In this document: piece by piece, positions 24,275-32,986 of the stretch
Numbering within the stretch: position 1 is the first letter of the stretch
Layout: each line of letters starts with the position of its first letter
Assembly: GCF_006715565.1 (NCBI RefSeq)
Contig: NZ_VFNL01000001.1
Span: 3,410,001 to 3,474,000 of the forward strand
Length of the DNA: 64,000 bases
Direction: 5' to 3'
DNA from: Microbacterium sp. SLBN-154
Lineage (GTDB): Bacteria > Actinomycetota > Actinomycetes > Actinomycetales > Microbacteriaceae
Position numbers and translations under genes: made by a program
The notes under the pieces: model-generated
Database searches by the model: none
Told to the model about the DNA's origin: nothing
What the model saw: only the letters and a program-made list of their open reading frames with translations

Positions 24275-24748
24275 TCAGATATGAGCCGCGGCCGCCAGGT
24301 CTTTCACCAGCAGCACGTCGGTCTCGGTGGCGGTGCGCCGCGCGCCGCGCTCGTCGACGTACTCATACGTCGTCGTGGTCTCCTGCCCGGTCTGGCTGTA
24401 GCCGAGCCGCTCGTAGAGGGCACGCGCCCGAGGGTTGTCGACACCGACGCCGACGGTCAGTCGCCCGGTAGGGGCGGCGAGCCGTTCCGCCGCCGCCATC
24501 AGCGCGGTTCCGACCCCCTGGCCGCGCGCCTGCTCGTCGACGTGGAGGTTCTTCACCTCCCACGGATCGCTCCGCAGATCCAGCTGCGCCGAGCCGACCG
24601 GCACCCCGTCGCTCCACGCCACCAGCAGAACGGACTCGCCGCGCTGCTGCAGCTCCCACATCGCGCGGGCGAAGCCCTGCCCCGGAGGTTCTCGCGCCTC
24701 GATGCTCTCGATGTCCGGCGCCTCGAGGCGACGAACCTCGAGGGCCAT
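24275..24748 (-). CDS. GNAT N-acetyltransferase
   Basis: The 157-aa protein starts at ATG 24748, sharing one base with the putA stop. It has the acetyl-CoA-binding motif A (NLHVDEQARGQGVGTALMAAAERLA) and motif B (VGVDNPRARALYERLGYSQTG). Substrate is unknown. Cotranslation with putA suggests it is carried along in that transcript rather than acting in proline use. Confidence 0.9.
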   Translation of the reverse strand: MALEVRRLEAPDIESIEAREPPGQGFARAMWELQQRGESVLLVAWSDGVPVGSAQLDLRSDPWEVKNLHVDEQARGQGVGTALMAAAERLAAPTGRLTVGVGVDNPRARALYERLGYSQTGQETTTTYEYVDERGARRTATETDVLLVKDLAAAAHI

Positions 24749-27700
24749 CAGATGACCTCGGCCGACCAGGGATCGGGGTTGCCGAAGCGATGCGCGGTGA
24801 TGGTGACCGACTGCTCGCGCAGGAACGGCAACAGCTCGATCCGGCCCGCCGTCGTGACCTCGCCGGCGTAGACCGCGACGTCGGGGTCGCCCGAGAGGGC
24901 GTCGGCGAGCGCCGCGTGCACCGCCCTGACCGAGGACGGCGGCCCGACGAGCCGCACGCGCGCCTGGCGTGCCTCGACCATGCGGGCCTCGAACTCCTCG
25001 TCGCTCTCGACGAACACCGACACCTGCTCCTCGCCGAGCACGCGGCGGACCCCCGCCGGCATCCCGACCGGCGCGCTGACGGTGACCTCCGACCCGGCGC
25101 GAAGCGCCGCGACGATCACGCGCAGGAGCGCCTGCCACGGGGCGTCCCCGGTCGCCCGGACGGCGACACCGACGGGCCGGTAGCGGAAGAGGTTCCGCTC
25201 CACGCCCAGCTGCGACACGTCCTTCACCCGACCGAACTCGCGGTCCCACGAGATCGCGTCCGACAGCGCCCCGCGGCGGAGCCACTCGAAGGCCTGGTAG
25301 TCGAGCGTCGGCTGCGCCGCCTCGATGAGCGTCGTGATGCGCGAGTCGAGCCCGCGCAGGTGCAGCGTCGCCGAGGGCGGTGAACCGGTCGAAGGCCGCC
25401 ACGTTCCGAGCCCGATGAGGTAGTTCGGGCCTCCGGCCTTGGCGCCGGCCCCCACCGATGAGCGCTTCCACCCGCCGAACGGCTGCCGTTGCACGATGGC
25501 GCCGGTGATGCCGCGGTTGACGTAGAGGTTGCCGGCCTCGACTCGGTCGAGCCAGACCGCCAGGTCGTCGGGGTTCTGGGTGTACAGGCCCGCAGTCAGG
25601 CCGTAGTCGACGGCGTTCTGCAGCTCGATCGCCTCGGCGAGCGAGCGGGCCTGCATGACGCCGAGTACGGGCCCGAAGAACTCCTCGCGATGGAACCGCG
25701 AACCGGGCTTGACGCCGGTGCGGATGCCCGGCCGCCACAGGCGCCCCTCGTACTCCGCCGACCCGTCGAGCGCGCGCGGCTCGACGAGCCACTTCTCCCC
25801 CTCATCGAGGGTGGTCAGAGCCCAGTCGAGCTTGCCCCGCGGCGCCTCGATGACGGGGCCGACCTCGGCGAGCGGGTCGGTGGGCGGTGCGACGCGCAGC
25901 GACGTCGTGGCGTCGACCAGCTGCCGCACGAACCGCTCCGAGCGGGCCACCGGCCCGACGAGGATCACCAGCGACGCTGCCGAGCACTTCTGGCCCGCAT
26001 GGCCGAAAGCGCTCTTGACCACATCGGATGCTGCGAGGTCGAGGTCTGCCGACGGCATGACGATCATCGCGTTCTTGCCGCTGGTCTCGGCCAGGAGCGG
26101 CAGGTCGGGCCGCCAGGAGCGGAAGAGGGCGGCGGTGTCCCACGAGCCGGTGAGGATGACGCGATCCACGCCCTCGTGCGCGATGAGGCGCTGGCCGAGT
26201 TCCCCCTCTTCGATGTCGACGAGGGAGAGGACATCGCGGGGCACCCCCGCCTCCCACAGCGCCTCGGCGACCACGGCAGCGCAGCGTCGCGCCTGCGGCG
26301 CGGGCTTGAAGACCACGCCCGATCCTGCGGCGAGCGCGGCGAGCACCCCGCCGGCGGGGATGGCGACGGGGAAGTTCCACGGCGGGGTGACCAGGGTGAG
26401 TCGCGCCGGCACGAACACCGCACCGCTGACCCGATCGAGCTCGCGAGCGGTGGCGGCGTAGTAGTGGGCGAAATCGATCGCTTCGCTGACCTCGACGTCG
26501 GCCTCGGCGAAGACCTTCCCGGTCTCCGACGCGGCAACCTCGATGAGTTCCGCGCGGCGCGCTTCCAGTGCCCGGCCGGCCGCGGCGAGCACCTCGGCGC
26601 GATCAGCGGCGGGCCGCGCGCCCCAGGCCTCTGCCGCGGACCGCACCCGGTCGATCACGGCATCGACCTCGGCGGCGTCCTCGAGCCGGGCCGCGGCGAT
26701 CGTACCGACCCCCGCCTGCGACCCCGAGACGCGGCCGAGGATCTCGCGCGCCCACCCACGGTTGGCGGGGAGCGCGGGATCGGAGTCCGGCGCGTTGGCG
26801 AACCCGGGTGCGCCGAGCGCGGCGGGGCCCGACTCGCGTGCCGCGTACACCGCGGTCTCGACGATCTCCTGGCCGCCGAAGAGGATCCCGCCGACCTCGG
26901 GCGCGATCGGGACGGTCTCTCCGGGATCGACCGAGACCGAGCGGGCGATCCCGAGCACTTCGCGGGTCAGCCCGTCATCATCGGCCTCCGGCATCGGCCG
27001 CAGCAGAGCGCCTCGAGCGGCATCCATCGCCCTGTCGGCGACCTGTCCGGCACCGGTGCGATCCTGCATCCGGTTCGGACCCGACGGCAGCTCGGGGTCG
27101 GCCGCCCGCGCGACCGAGGCGAGGAAACGATCGCGCTCGCGCTCGAACAGGGCGGTGTCATCGGCGAGATCGAACGCCGCGGAGAGGAAGTTCTCGCTGG
27201 AGGCGTTCTCCTCGAGCCGTCGGACGAGGTAGCTGATGGCGACGTCGAATTCGTCGGGGGCGACGACCGGCACGTACAGCAGCACAGGTCCGACCTCGCG
27301 CGAGACCGCCTGCACCTGACCCTGCGCCATGCCGAGGAGCATCTCGAACTCGACCCGGTCGCGCACCCCGCGGTCGCCGGCGAGCAGCCACGCGTAGGCG
27401 ATGTCGAAGAGGTTGTGCCCGGCGACGCCCACCCGCACGGCGACGGCGTTCTCCGCGCGCAGCGCCTCGTCGAGGCAGCGCAGGTAGTTGGCGTCGCTGT
27501 CGAGCTTCGAGCCGTAGGTCGCCAGCTCCCAGCCGTGCATGACCGCGTCGACCCTCTCCATGGCGAGGTTCGCGCCCTTCACCAGGCGCACCTTGATGCC
27601 CGCGCCTCCCCCGCGCACCCGCGCCCGAGCCCACGCCGTGAGTTCCTGCAGCGCCGGAAGCGCATCGGGGAGGTAGGCCTGCAGCACGATCCCCGCGTCG

Positions 27701-28461
27701 AGGCCGGCGAGACGAGGGTCTTCGAGGATGCGGGTGAAGACGGCGATGGTGAGGTCGAGGTCGCGGTACTCCTCCATGTCGAGGTTGATGAAGGTGCCAT
27801 CCGACGCCGCCGACAGGTACAGAGGCATGAGCCGGTCGACGACCTTGTCGACGACCTCGTCGAAGGCCCACATGGAGATGTGGCTCGCGATCGCCGACAC
27901 CTTCACCGAGACGTAGTCGACGTCGGGCCGGCGGATGAGGTCGTGGATCCCGTCGAGTCGGCGCAGTGCCTCGTCCTCGCCGAGAACGGCCTCACCCAGC
28001 AGGTTCAGATTGAGCCGCGCGCCGGCCGCGCGCAACTCGGCGATGGCGGGCCCGAGCTTCTTCGGCCGCGCGTCGACGATGAGGTGGCGCACCATCTCGC
28101 GAAGCGCCCGACGTGCGAGAGGCACGACCGGCGTCGGCAGCACCGGAGCGACCGCTCCGCCGACCTGCACGGCGCCGCGCAGGTACCAGGGAAGGAAATC
28201 CGGCACGAGCGGGGCGACCCGGTGGAGCTGGGATGCCGCTGCGCCGAGGCTCTCCGGACGCATCACGCCGTCGACGAACCCGATCGTGAACGGCAGACCG
28301 TTCGGGTCTTTCAGAACACCGGCGAGGCGGGCGGCGGAGGGGTCGACATCGACCTGGGCGCTCTCGGTGATCCACCGCTGCGCCAGTTGCACGGCGCTCT
28401 CGGCGAGATCGTCGCCGGATGCCGCCAGGTCGATATCGCCCCCAAAAGGGTTGGTCACCAT
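24748..28461 (-). CDS. putA: Bifunctional proline dehydrogenase / glutamate-semialdehyde dehydrogenase
   Basis: The 1237-aa protein has a proline dehydrogenase barrel at ~80-450 (VSVKVSAIASHISMW, NLDMEEYRDLDLTI, IKVRLVKGANLAMERV, GVAGHNLFDIAY). An aldehyde dehydrogenase domain follows at ~600-1010 (TLVTPPWNFPVAIPAGG, LLAETSGKNAMIV, catalytic Cys826 in GHAGQKCSAASL, FFGPVLGV). About 230 further residues resemble a degenerate aldehyde-dehydrogenase-like domain. The ribbon-helix-helix DNA-binding domain of enterobacterial PutA is absent. It channels proline through glutamate semialdehyde to glutamate, and also handles the semialdehyde made by RocD (20075). Confidence 0.95.
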   Translation of the reverse strand: MVTNPFGGDIDLAASGDDLAESAVQLAQRWITESAQVDVDPSAARLAGVLKDPNGLPFTIGFVDGVMRPESLGAAASQLHRVAPLVPDFLPWYLRGAVQVGGAVAPVLPTPVVPLARRALREMVRHLIVDARPKKLGPAIAELRAAGARLNLNLLGEAVLGEDEALRRLDGIHDLIRRPDVDYVSVKVSAIASHISMWAFDEVVDKVVDRLMPLYLSAASDGTFINLDMEEYRDLDLTIAVFTRILEDPRLAGLDAGIVLQAYLPDALPALQELTAWARARVRGGGAGIKVRLVKGANLAMERVDAVMHGWELATYGSKLDSDANYLRCLDEALRAENAVAVRVGVAGHNLFDIAYAWLLAGDRGVRDRVEFEMLLGMAQGQVQAVSREVGPVLLYVPVVAPDEFDVAISYLVRRLEENASSENFLSAAFDLADDTALFERERDRFLASVARAADPELPSGPNRMQDRTGAGQVADRAMDAARGALLRPMPEADDDGLTREVLGIARSVSVDPGETVPIAPEVGGILFGGQEIVETAVYAARESGPAALGAPGFANAPDSDPALPANRGWAREILGRVSGSQAGVGTIAAARLEDAAEVDAVIDRVRSAAEAWGARPAADRAEVLAAAGRALEARRAELIEVAASETGKVFAEADVEVSEAIDFAHYYAATARELDRVSGAVFVPARLTLVTPPWNFPVAIPAGGVLAALAAGSGVVFKPAPQARRCAAVVAEALWEAGVPRDVLSLVDIEEGELGQRLIAHEGVDRVILTGSWDTAALFRSWRPDLPLLAETSGKNAMIVMPSADLDLAASDVVKSAFGHAGQKCSAASLVILVGPVARSERFVRQLVDATTSLRVAPPTDPLAEVGPVIEAPRGKLDWALTTLDEGEKWLVEPRALDGSAEYEGRLWRPGIRTGVKPGSRFHREEFFGPVLGVMQARSLAEAIELQNAVDYGLTAGLYTQNPDDLAVWLDRVEAGNLYVNRGITGAIVQRQPFGGWKRSSVGAGAKAGGPNYLIGLGTWRPSTGSPPSATLHLRGLDSRITTLIEAAQPTLDYQAFEWLRRGALSDAISWDREFGRVKDVSQLGVERNLFRYRPVGVAVRATGDAPWQALLRVIVAALRAGSEVTVSAPVGMPAGVRRVLGEEQVSVFVESDEEFEARMVEARQARVRLVGPPSSVRAVHAALADALSGDPDVAVYAGEVTTAGRIELLPFLREQSVTITAHRFGNPDPWSAEVI

Positions 28462-28482
28462 GGCATCCAGACTAGAACGCGA

Positions 28483-29037
28483 TCACGCCCCTGTTGCGCC
28501 GGGATCGCGACGGTCGGTGCGCGTGTCGGTCCGATCCGTCCGGTCACCGTCTCCCGTGTCGATGAGCGGGCCATCGTGCCCGTCGTACCGGCGGTCGGCC
28601 GCCGGCGCCGGCTGGTCTCCCGCGCGGTCGGCGGGCGCCGCCCGTTCCCGGTCGCTCACCAGGGGATCGATCTCATCGGCCTTGGCCAGGCTCTCCTCGT
28701 ATTCGGCTCGTCTCTCGGCAGCATCCGCCTCGTGCTCGGCGATGTCACCCTGTCGCCGGCGCGCTTCGACCTCCGCTCGGGCGGCATCGGCTTTCGCGCG
28801 CTCGGCGTCGGCAGCCGCAGCGGCGACATCGGCGCGTGCCCGCGCTGCCTCGGCCTCGCGTTCCTGAGCCGCGATCTCGGACTCGCGAGCCTTCTCGCGG
28901 ATCTCCTCGGCTTTGCGATGCTGCGCCTCGCGATGTGCGGTGGAGCGCCGGCGAGCGACCAGCCCGATGACGATCCCCGCGATGACGAGAACGGCGACGA
29001 CGGCGACGACGACCCAGATGAGAGTAGTGGTGTCCAC
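28483..29037 (-). CDS. Single-pass membrane protein with long charged coiled coil
   Basis: The 184-aa product has a GTG start at 29037, chosen because the transmembrane helix (LIWVVVAVVAVLVIAGIVIGLVA) begins there. Residues ~28-115 are an Ala/Glu/Arg-rich coiled coil (REKARESEIAAQEREAEAARARADVAAA pattern in short heptads). The C-terminal third is disordered and rich in Asp/Arg. Similar proteins are common in Microbacteriaceae and have no assigned function. Confidence 0.75.
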   Translation of the reverse strand: MDTTTLIWVVVAVVAVLVIAGIVIGLVARRRSTAHREAQHRKAEEIREKARESEIAAQEREAEAARARADVAAAAADAERAKADAARAEVEARRRQGDIAEHEADAAERRAEYEESLAKADEIDPLVSDRERAAPADRAGDQPAPAADRRYDGHDGPLIDTGDGDRTDRTDTRTDRRDPGATGA

Positions 29038-29111
29038 ACTCCCACCGAACCGCGTGCAAGGGCTGCGGGGAAGGCGCTTGTGCACCGGGCGGCCCTGCGG
29101 TAGGAGGAATT

Positions 29112-29186
29112 ATGCCTACCATGGACGCTGCGCGGATTGTGGCGTCGCTTCGGGCGGACTCTTCTCGCAAGGGAAGGCACAGGTGA
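29112..29186 (+). CDS. 24-codon upstream ORF coupled to the phytochrome gene
   Basis: ATG 29112 has a consensus AGGAGG four bases upstream (29102-29107), the strongest ribosome site in this region. The ORF encodes 24 residues (MPTMDAARIVASLRADSSRK then GRHR) and its TGA overlaps the GTG start of the phytochrome gene by 4 bp. The peptide is basic and has no recognised domain. It could be a translational-coupling leader or a regulatory peptide. Confidence 0.55.
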   Translation: MPTMDAARIVASLRADSSRKGRHR

Positions 29187-31129
29187 ACACCACCCCATTC
29201 ACCCCGACGGACAGCGCGTGGGGTCCGGACGAGCATCAGCGGCTCCTCGAATGTTCGACTGAGCCGCTCGCCACCCCCGGTCGCATCCAGTCGTTCGGCA
29301 CCCTGCTCGCGGTCGACGCGCAGACCGACACGGTCATGGTCGCCAGCGAGGATGCTGCCGACGTCCTCGGGCTCACGATCAATGAGATCGGCGACGACCG
29401 GCTCCGCGACGCCTACGCGCACGGCGTCGCGCTCGACCCGATCCGGGTGCGCTTCAACGACGCCGAGCACGACGCGATCGTGCACCGAGGCAGCGACCCC
29501 GTCATCATCGAGCTCGAGCCGACCGTCCCCGACCTGGAGTACGTGCGCACCGGGGTCGTCACCGCGATCCAGCGCCTCGCAGGGATCGTCGACGCCACCG
29601 AGCTGCGCCGGCGGGCCGCCGCCGAGATCAAGGCCATCACGGGCTTCGACCGGGTGATGTGCTACGACTTCTTCGACGACGGCCACGGCGAGATCGTCGC
29701 GGACGAGCGCGAACCCGATATGGAGTCGTACCTGGGTCTCCACTTCCCCGCATCCGACATCCCCCCGCAGGCGCGCGCCCTCTACCTGCAGAAGCGATCG
29801 CGGGCGATCGTCGACACCCACGACGACGGCAAGGCGCTGGTCACCCTCCTCCCGGAGCTGGGCCCCCTCGACCTGACGACCACCGAGCTGCGGGCCGTAT
29901 CACCGCACCACCTGCAGTTCATGCGCAACATGGGCCAGGCAGCCACGGTCTCGTTCGCGCTCGTCGCCGATGACCGACTCGTCGGCATGTTCACGTGCGC
30001 GCATCGCACTGTGCGGCGGGTGCCGGTGCTTCTCCGTCGTTCGCTCGAGGTGCTGGCGAGCCAGGTCACGATGCAGCTCACCGCGGCCCGCCAGATCGAC
30101 GAGCTTCGTCGACAGCTCTCGGCCCGAGAGCGCCGGTCTGCGGTCGTCGCACCGCTCTACGGCGCACTCGACGTGCACGCGGCGCTTCTGGACGGGCCGA
30201 AGACCGTGCTCGACGCGGTGCCGGCCGACGGCGCCTACCTGCGCCTGGGCGGCGTGGCCCGCACGATCGGCGACGTGCCCGAACCCGAGCTGCTCGGCGC
30301 GGTCGTCGATGACCTCGGTACCGCACCCTTCAGCTCGGAGGCGCTGCCGATCGAGCGTCCCGAGCTCGCGGTCGAGATCCCCGGTGTCGCCGGGATCCTC
30401 AGCGTCTCGCTCGGGGAGCCCAACGACTGCCTCGTATTCGTGCGCGGCGAGGTGACGCGCGAGGTGAACTGGCTGGGAGATCAGACCGCCGGAAATCGCG
30501 ACCACCCGCTGTCGCCGCGGCGGTCGTTCTCGGCGTGGAAGGAGAGCGTCACGGGGCGGAGCCTCCCGTGGGGCGACCTGGTGAAGGACGCCGAGGACCT
30601 GGCCCTCGACATCCGCGCGGCCATGGAACGACGAAACGAAGCGGAACTCGCCGAGCTGGCATTCCACGACCCCCTCACGGGACTTCACAACCGACGATTC
30701 CTCGACGACCGGCTCGAGGAGCTCCTGCGCGAGACGGAGCACGGCGTCGCCATGATCTTCGTCGATCTCGACGACTTCAAAGCCGTCAACGACACCCATG
30801 GGCACGAGGTCGGCGACGCGGTGCTCGTGGCCGTGAGCAAGCGCCTGACCCACAGCGCCCGATCCGAGGACGTCATCGTTCGTTTCGGTGGCGACGAGTT
30901 CATCCTCATCTGCCGTGAGGTGGACGAGGCCGACGCGCACACGATCGCCGAGCGCGCGCTCCTCGCCCTCGCTGAGCCGGTCGTGGTCGAGGATCTGTCG
31001 ATCCGGATGACGGCGTCGGCGGGGGTTGTCGCGGCAGCCCAGCGGCCGACCTCGTCAGAGCTGCTGGAAGCCGCCGACGCGGCGATGTACCGCGCCAAGC
31101 GCGCCGGACGCGGTCGCGTCTCGCGCTGA
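29183..31129 (+). CDS. Bacteriophytochrome-diguanylate cyclase
   Basis: The 648-aa red/far-red photoreceptor has domains PAS (~15-115), GAF (~130-295), PHY (~305-485) and GGDEF (~490-648). The biliverdin-attaching cysteine is Cys24 in LLECSTEPLATPGRIQ. The GAF motif PASDIPP (Asp192) and the PHY tongue motif PRRSF (from Pro445) are present. The cyclase has an intact GGDEF (569-573) and an RxxD inhibitory site (RSED, 560-563). It should make c-di-GMP under light control. GTG 29183 overlaps the 24-codon ORF stop. No haem oxygenase gene is nearby, so biliverdin must come from elsewhere. Confidence 0.93.
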   Translation: MNTTPFTPTDSAWGPDEHQRLLECSTEPLATPGRIQSFGTLLAVDAQTDTVMVASEDAADVLGLTINEIGDDRLRDAYAHGVALDPIRVRFNDAEHDAIVHRGSDPVIIELEPTVPDLEYVRTGVVTAIQRLAGIVDATELRRRAAAEIKAITGFDRVMCYDFFDDGHGEIVADEREPDMESYLGLHFPASDIPPQARALYLQKRSRAIVDTHDDGKALVTLLPELGPLDLTTTELRAVSPHHLQFMRNMGQAATVSFALVADDRLVGMFTCAHRTVRRVPVLLRRSLEVLASQVTMQLTAARQIDELRRQLSARERRSAVVAPLYGALDVHAALLDGPKTVLDAVPADGAYLRLGGVARTIGDVPEPELLGAVVDDLGTAPFSSEALPIERPELAVEIPGVAGILSVSLGEPNDCLVFVRGEVTREVNWLGDQTAGNRDHPLSPRRSFSAWKESVTGRSLPWGDLVKDAEDLALDIRAAMERRNEAELAELAFHDPLTGLHNRRFLDDRLEELLRETEHGVAMIFVDLDDFKAVNDTHGHEVGDAVLVAVSKRLTHSARSEDVIVRFGGDEFILICREVDEADAHTIAERALLALAEPVVVEDLSIRMTASAGVVAAAQRPTSSELLEAADAAMYRAKRAGRGRVSR

Positions 31130-31156
31130 TCCGGCTTTACTGCGCCGGCGACGAGC

Positions 31157-31450
31157 TCAGGCGCCGGGTTCGGGCAGGAGCCGCAGGCCACCGGGTGAAT
31201 TCGCCGAGTCGACGAGGTCCTGCAGCCAGGCCTTGTTGATCTCGGGCATGGGCCCGTCGTACTCGAAGCGCAGCGTGCTCGCGGGCGAGATCCACAGCGC
31301 CTGACGGCGGTTGGTGTTGTCGTCGATCACGGCCAGCGACGTGCTCTCACGTCGACGGAGCTTGGCCACGATCACGAGTTCGAGGTGCGCGAGCGTGCGG
31401 TCATCGATCGGAACGGCGACCGAAGGCGCGCCATAGTGCAAGGTACCCAT
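31157..31450 (-). CDS. DUF7882-like small protein
   Basis: The 97-aa soluble protein starts MGTLHYG and ends SANSPGGLRLLPEPGA. It is a paralogue of the product at 32681-32980: both share MGTL(H/T)Y, LDDR/IDDR-x-LAHL, KLRR and SANSPGGL. This family is common and multi-copy in Microbacteriaceae, with unknown function. It is divergent from 31499, with 48 bp between starts. Confidence 0.85.
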   Translation of the reverse strand: MGTLHYGAPSVAVPIDDRTLAHLELVIVAKLRRRESTSLAVIDDNTNRRQALWISPASTLRFEYDGPMPEINKAWLQDLVDSANSPGGLRLLPEPGA

Positions 31451-31498
31451 CGTTGTCGATCCTACGTTCGTCGCGACGCGTTCCCGTACTCTGGTGGG

Positions 31499-31768
31499 AT
31501 GGCCATCGTGAACCGACTCACTGTCGACGGGCGTGACTATTTCCTTCCCGACCCGGTCACCGAACTCAAGGGCAAGATCCTCGACGCGATCAAGGCCGGG
31601 GGCGGCTATGTCAACATCCCGCCCCTGCGCGGCGGCCCGGGCATCGACATCCTCTTCTCCCCCGGCATGCCCGTCACCTGGACGCAGATCGACGTCCCGT
31701 CCGAGCAGGCCCACGGCAACGCTCACGACGACACCGACATGGTGATCGACGACTACAGCGGGATCTGA
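31499..31768 (+). CDS. Small hypothetical protein
   Basis: The 89-aa protein starts at ATG 31499 (MAIVNRLTVDGRDYFLPD) and ends in an acidic tail (NAHDDTDMVIDDYSGI). No signal peptide or membrane helix is visible. A GGPGIDILFSPGMPVTW segment looks like a beta-strand core. I do not recognise the family. It sits between a DUF7882-like gene and the EAL gene. Confidence 0.75.
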   Translation: MAIVNRLTVDGRDYFLPDPVTELKGKILDAIKAGGGYVNIPPLRGGPGIDILFSPGMPVTWTQIDVPSEQAHGNAHDDTDMVIDDYSGI

Positions 31769-31775
31769 GTCCAGG

Positions 31776-32546
31776 TCAGGCCGACAGCAGGGCGGTCAGC
31801 TCCGAGGCGGGCATGGGCCTACCGAGGAGGAATCCCTGGCCCCGGTCGCACCCGCGGCGACGCGCGCGTTCGAGGTCGTCCTGAGTCTCGATCCCCTCGG
31901 CGACGACGGACCATCCGTTCCGCCGCGCCTGCTCGACCGCGGCCGCGACCGCTTGGTCCGCCTCGGCGTCGGTCCGCTGCGTCAGGGACCGGTCGATCTT
32001 CACCTCGGTCAGCGGCAGCGCGTCGAGCATGGGGGTCGTGGTGTCGCCGGCGCCGAGATCGTCGATCGACAGGCCGAGGCCGGCTGCCCGGGCGCGCTCG
32101 AGCACCGCGAGCACGCGCGGCAGCAACTGCGGTGCGGGTGACTCGGTGATCTCGATCGTGAGACTGCCCGGCGACAGGCCGAGCTCGGCTGCGCGCTGGG
32201 CGACGGTGTCGACCCAGGCGGCCGAGAACTCCGATGGCGACGCGTTCACCGACAGGCCCAGATCGTGACCGGCACGCTGCCACGCGGCAACCTGCCTGCC
32301 GGCGCGGGTGAGGACGGCGGCGCCGAGGTCGGCGATGATGCCGTGGGTCTCGGCGAGAGGGATGAAATGCACGGGCGAGATCGTGCCGAATCGAGGATGA
32401 TGCCAGCGGCAGAGGGCTTCCACCGCGACGGGACGATCCGGCTCACTGGACCCGTCGAGGTCGAAGATCGGCTGGAACTCTATCGAGAGTCCGCCGGCAG
32501 GCACGGCCGCGCGCAACTCGGTGGCGAGGGTTGCACAGGGGTCCAT
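31776..32546 (-). CDS. Standalone EAL-domain c-di-GMP phosphodiesterase
   Basis: The product is 256 aa from ATG 32546; an upstream GTG at 32621 would add 25 residues but runs across the plus-strand promoter. Catalytic EAL residues are present: EFQPIFD, VEALCRW (E-A-L), SVNASPSEF, EITES, SIDDLGAG, VKIDRS and VVAEGIET. It should hydrolyse c-di-GMP and so oppose the phytochrome cyclase 650 bp away. The second Asp of the usual DDFG loop is retained (DDLG). Confidence 0.9.
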   Translation of the reverse strand: MDPCATLATELRAAVPAGGLSIEFQPIFDLDGSSEPDRPVAVEALCRWHHPRFGTISPVHFIPLAETHGIIADLGAAVLTRAGRQVAAWQRAGHDLGLSVNASPSEFSAAWVDTVAQRAAELGLSPGSLTIEITESPAPQLLPRVLAVLERARAAGLGLSIDDLGAGDTTTPMLDALPLTEVKIDRSLTQRTDAEADQAVAAAVEQARRNGWSVVAEGIETQDDLERARRRGCDRGQGFLLGRPMPASELTALLSA

Positions 32547-32585
32547 GTCTCTCAGGGTCACAAGTATGCCCATTTCGAGCAACAC

Positions 32586-32614
32586 CAGACAAACGGGCGT
32601 GAGGTACCTATAAT
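32586..32614 (+). promoter_or_regulatory. Sigma70-type promoter for the DUF7882-like gene at 32681
   Basis: CAGACA (32586-32591), a 17-bp spacer and a perfect TATAAT (32609-32614) point rightward. The predicted transcript has a leader of ~60 nt. The promoter lies inside any 5'-extended form of the EAL gene. Confidence 0.6.
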
Positions 32615-32680
32615 GCGACACCCCGTCCGGATCCGGCCGTCCTGATCGCTGCGGCCCCGCGGCAGATTACGCTGGTCACG

Positions 32681-32980
32681 ATGGGAACTCTGACCTACGA
32701 CTCCAAACTGACCGTCGCGCTGGACGACCGCGTCCTGGCGCACCTGCAGGCCGTGGTGTGGTCGAAGCTCCGCCGTGGCGAGCAGTTCTCCTTCACCTGG
32801 ACCGACCCCACCCGAAACGGCATGGGCCGCACCTCGGTGTGGCTCAGCCCGAACATCCCCGTGGCGTTCGAGTACTTCGGCAGTCGCACGCCCAAGCTCA
32901 ACCCCGCGTGGCTGGACGCGCTGTCCAAGTCGGCGAACTCGCCGGGCGGGCTGATGATCGTTCCCGAGCCGGAAGAGTAG
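32681..32980 (+). CDS. DUF7882-like small protein (paralogue)
   Basis: The 99-aa product begins MGTLTYDSKLTVALDDRVLAHL and contains KLRRGEQFSFTW and SANSPGGLMIVPEPEE. It is a divergent copy of the gene at 31157. The two paralogues flank the EAL gene. Function is unknown. Confidence 0.85.
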   Translation: MGTLTYDSKLTVALDDRVLAHLQAVVWSKLRRGEQFSFTWTDPTRNGMGRTSVWLSPNIPVAFEYFGSRTPKLNPAWLDALSKSANSPGGLMIVPEPEE

Positions 32981-32986
32981 ACCGGC

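Noticed and set aside
25489-29103. 1204-codon plus-strand open frame opposite putA
   Set aside because: Same cause: antisense of a long high-GC gene. The minus strand encodes an unmistakable PutA.
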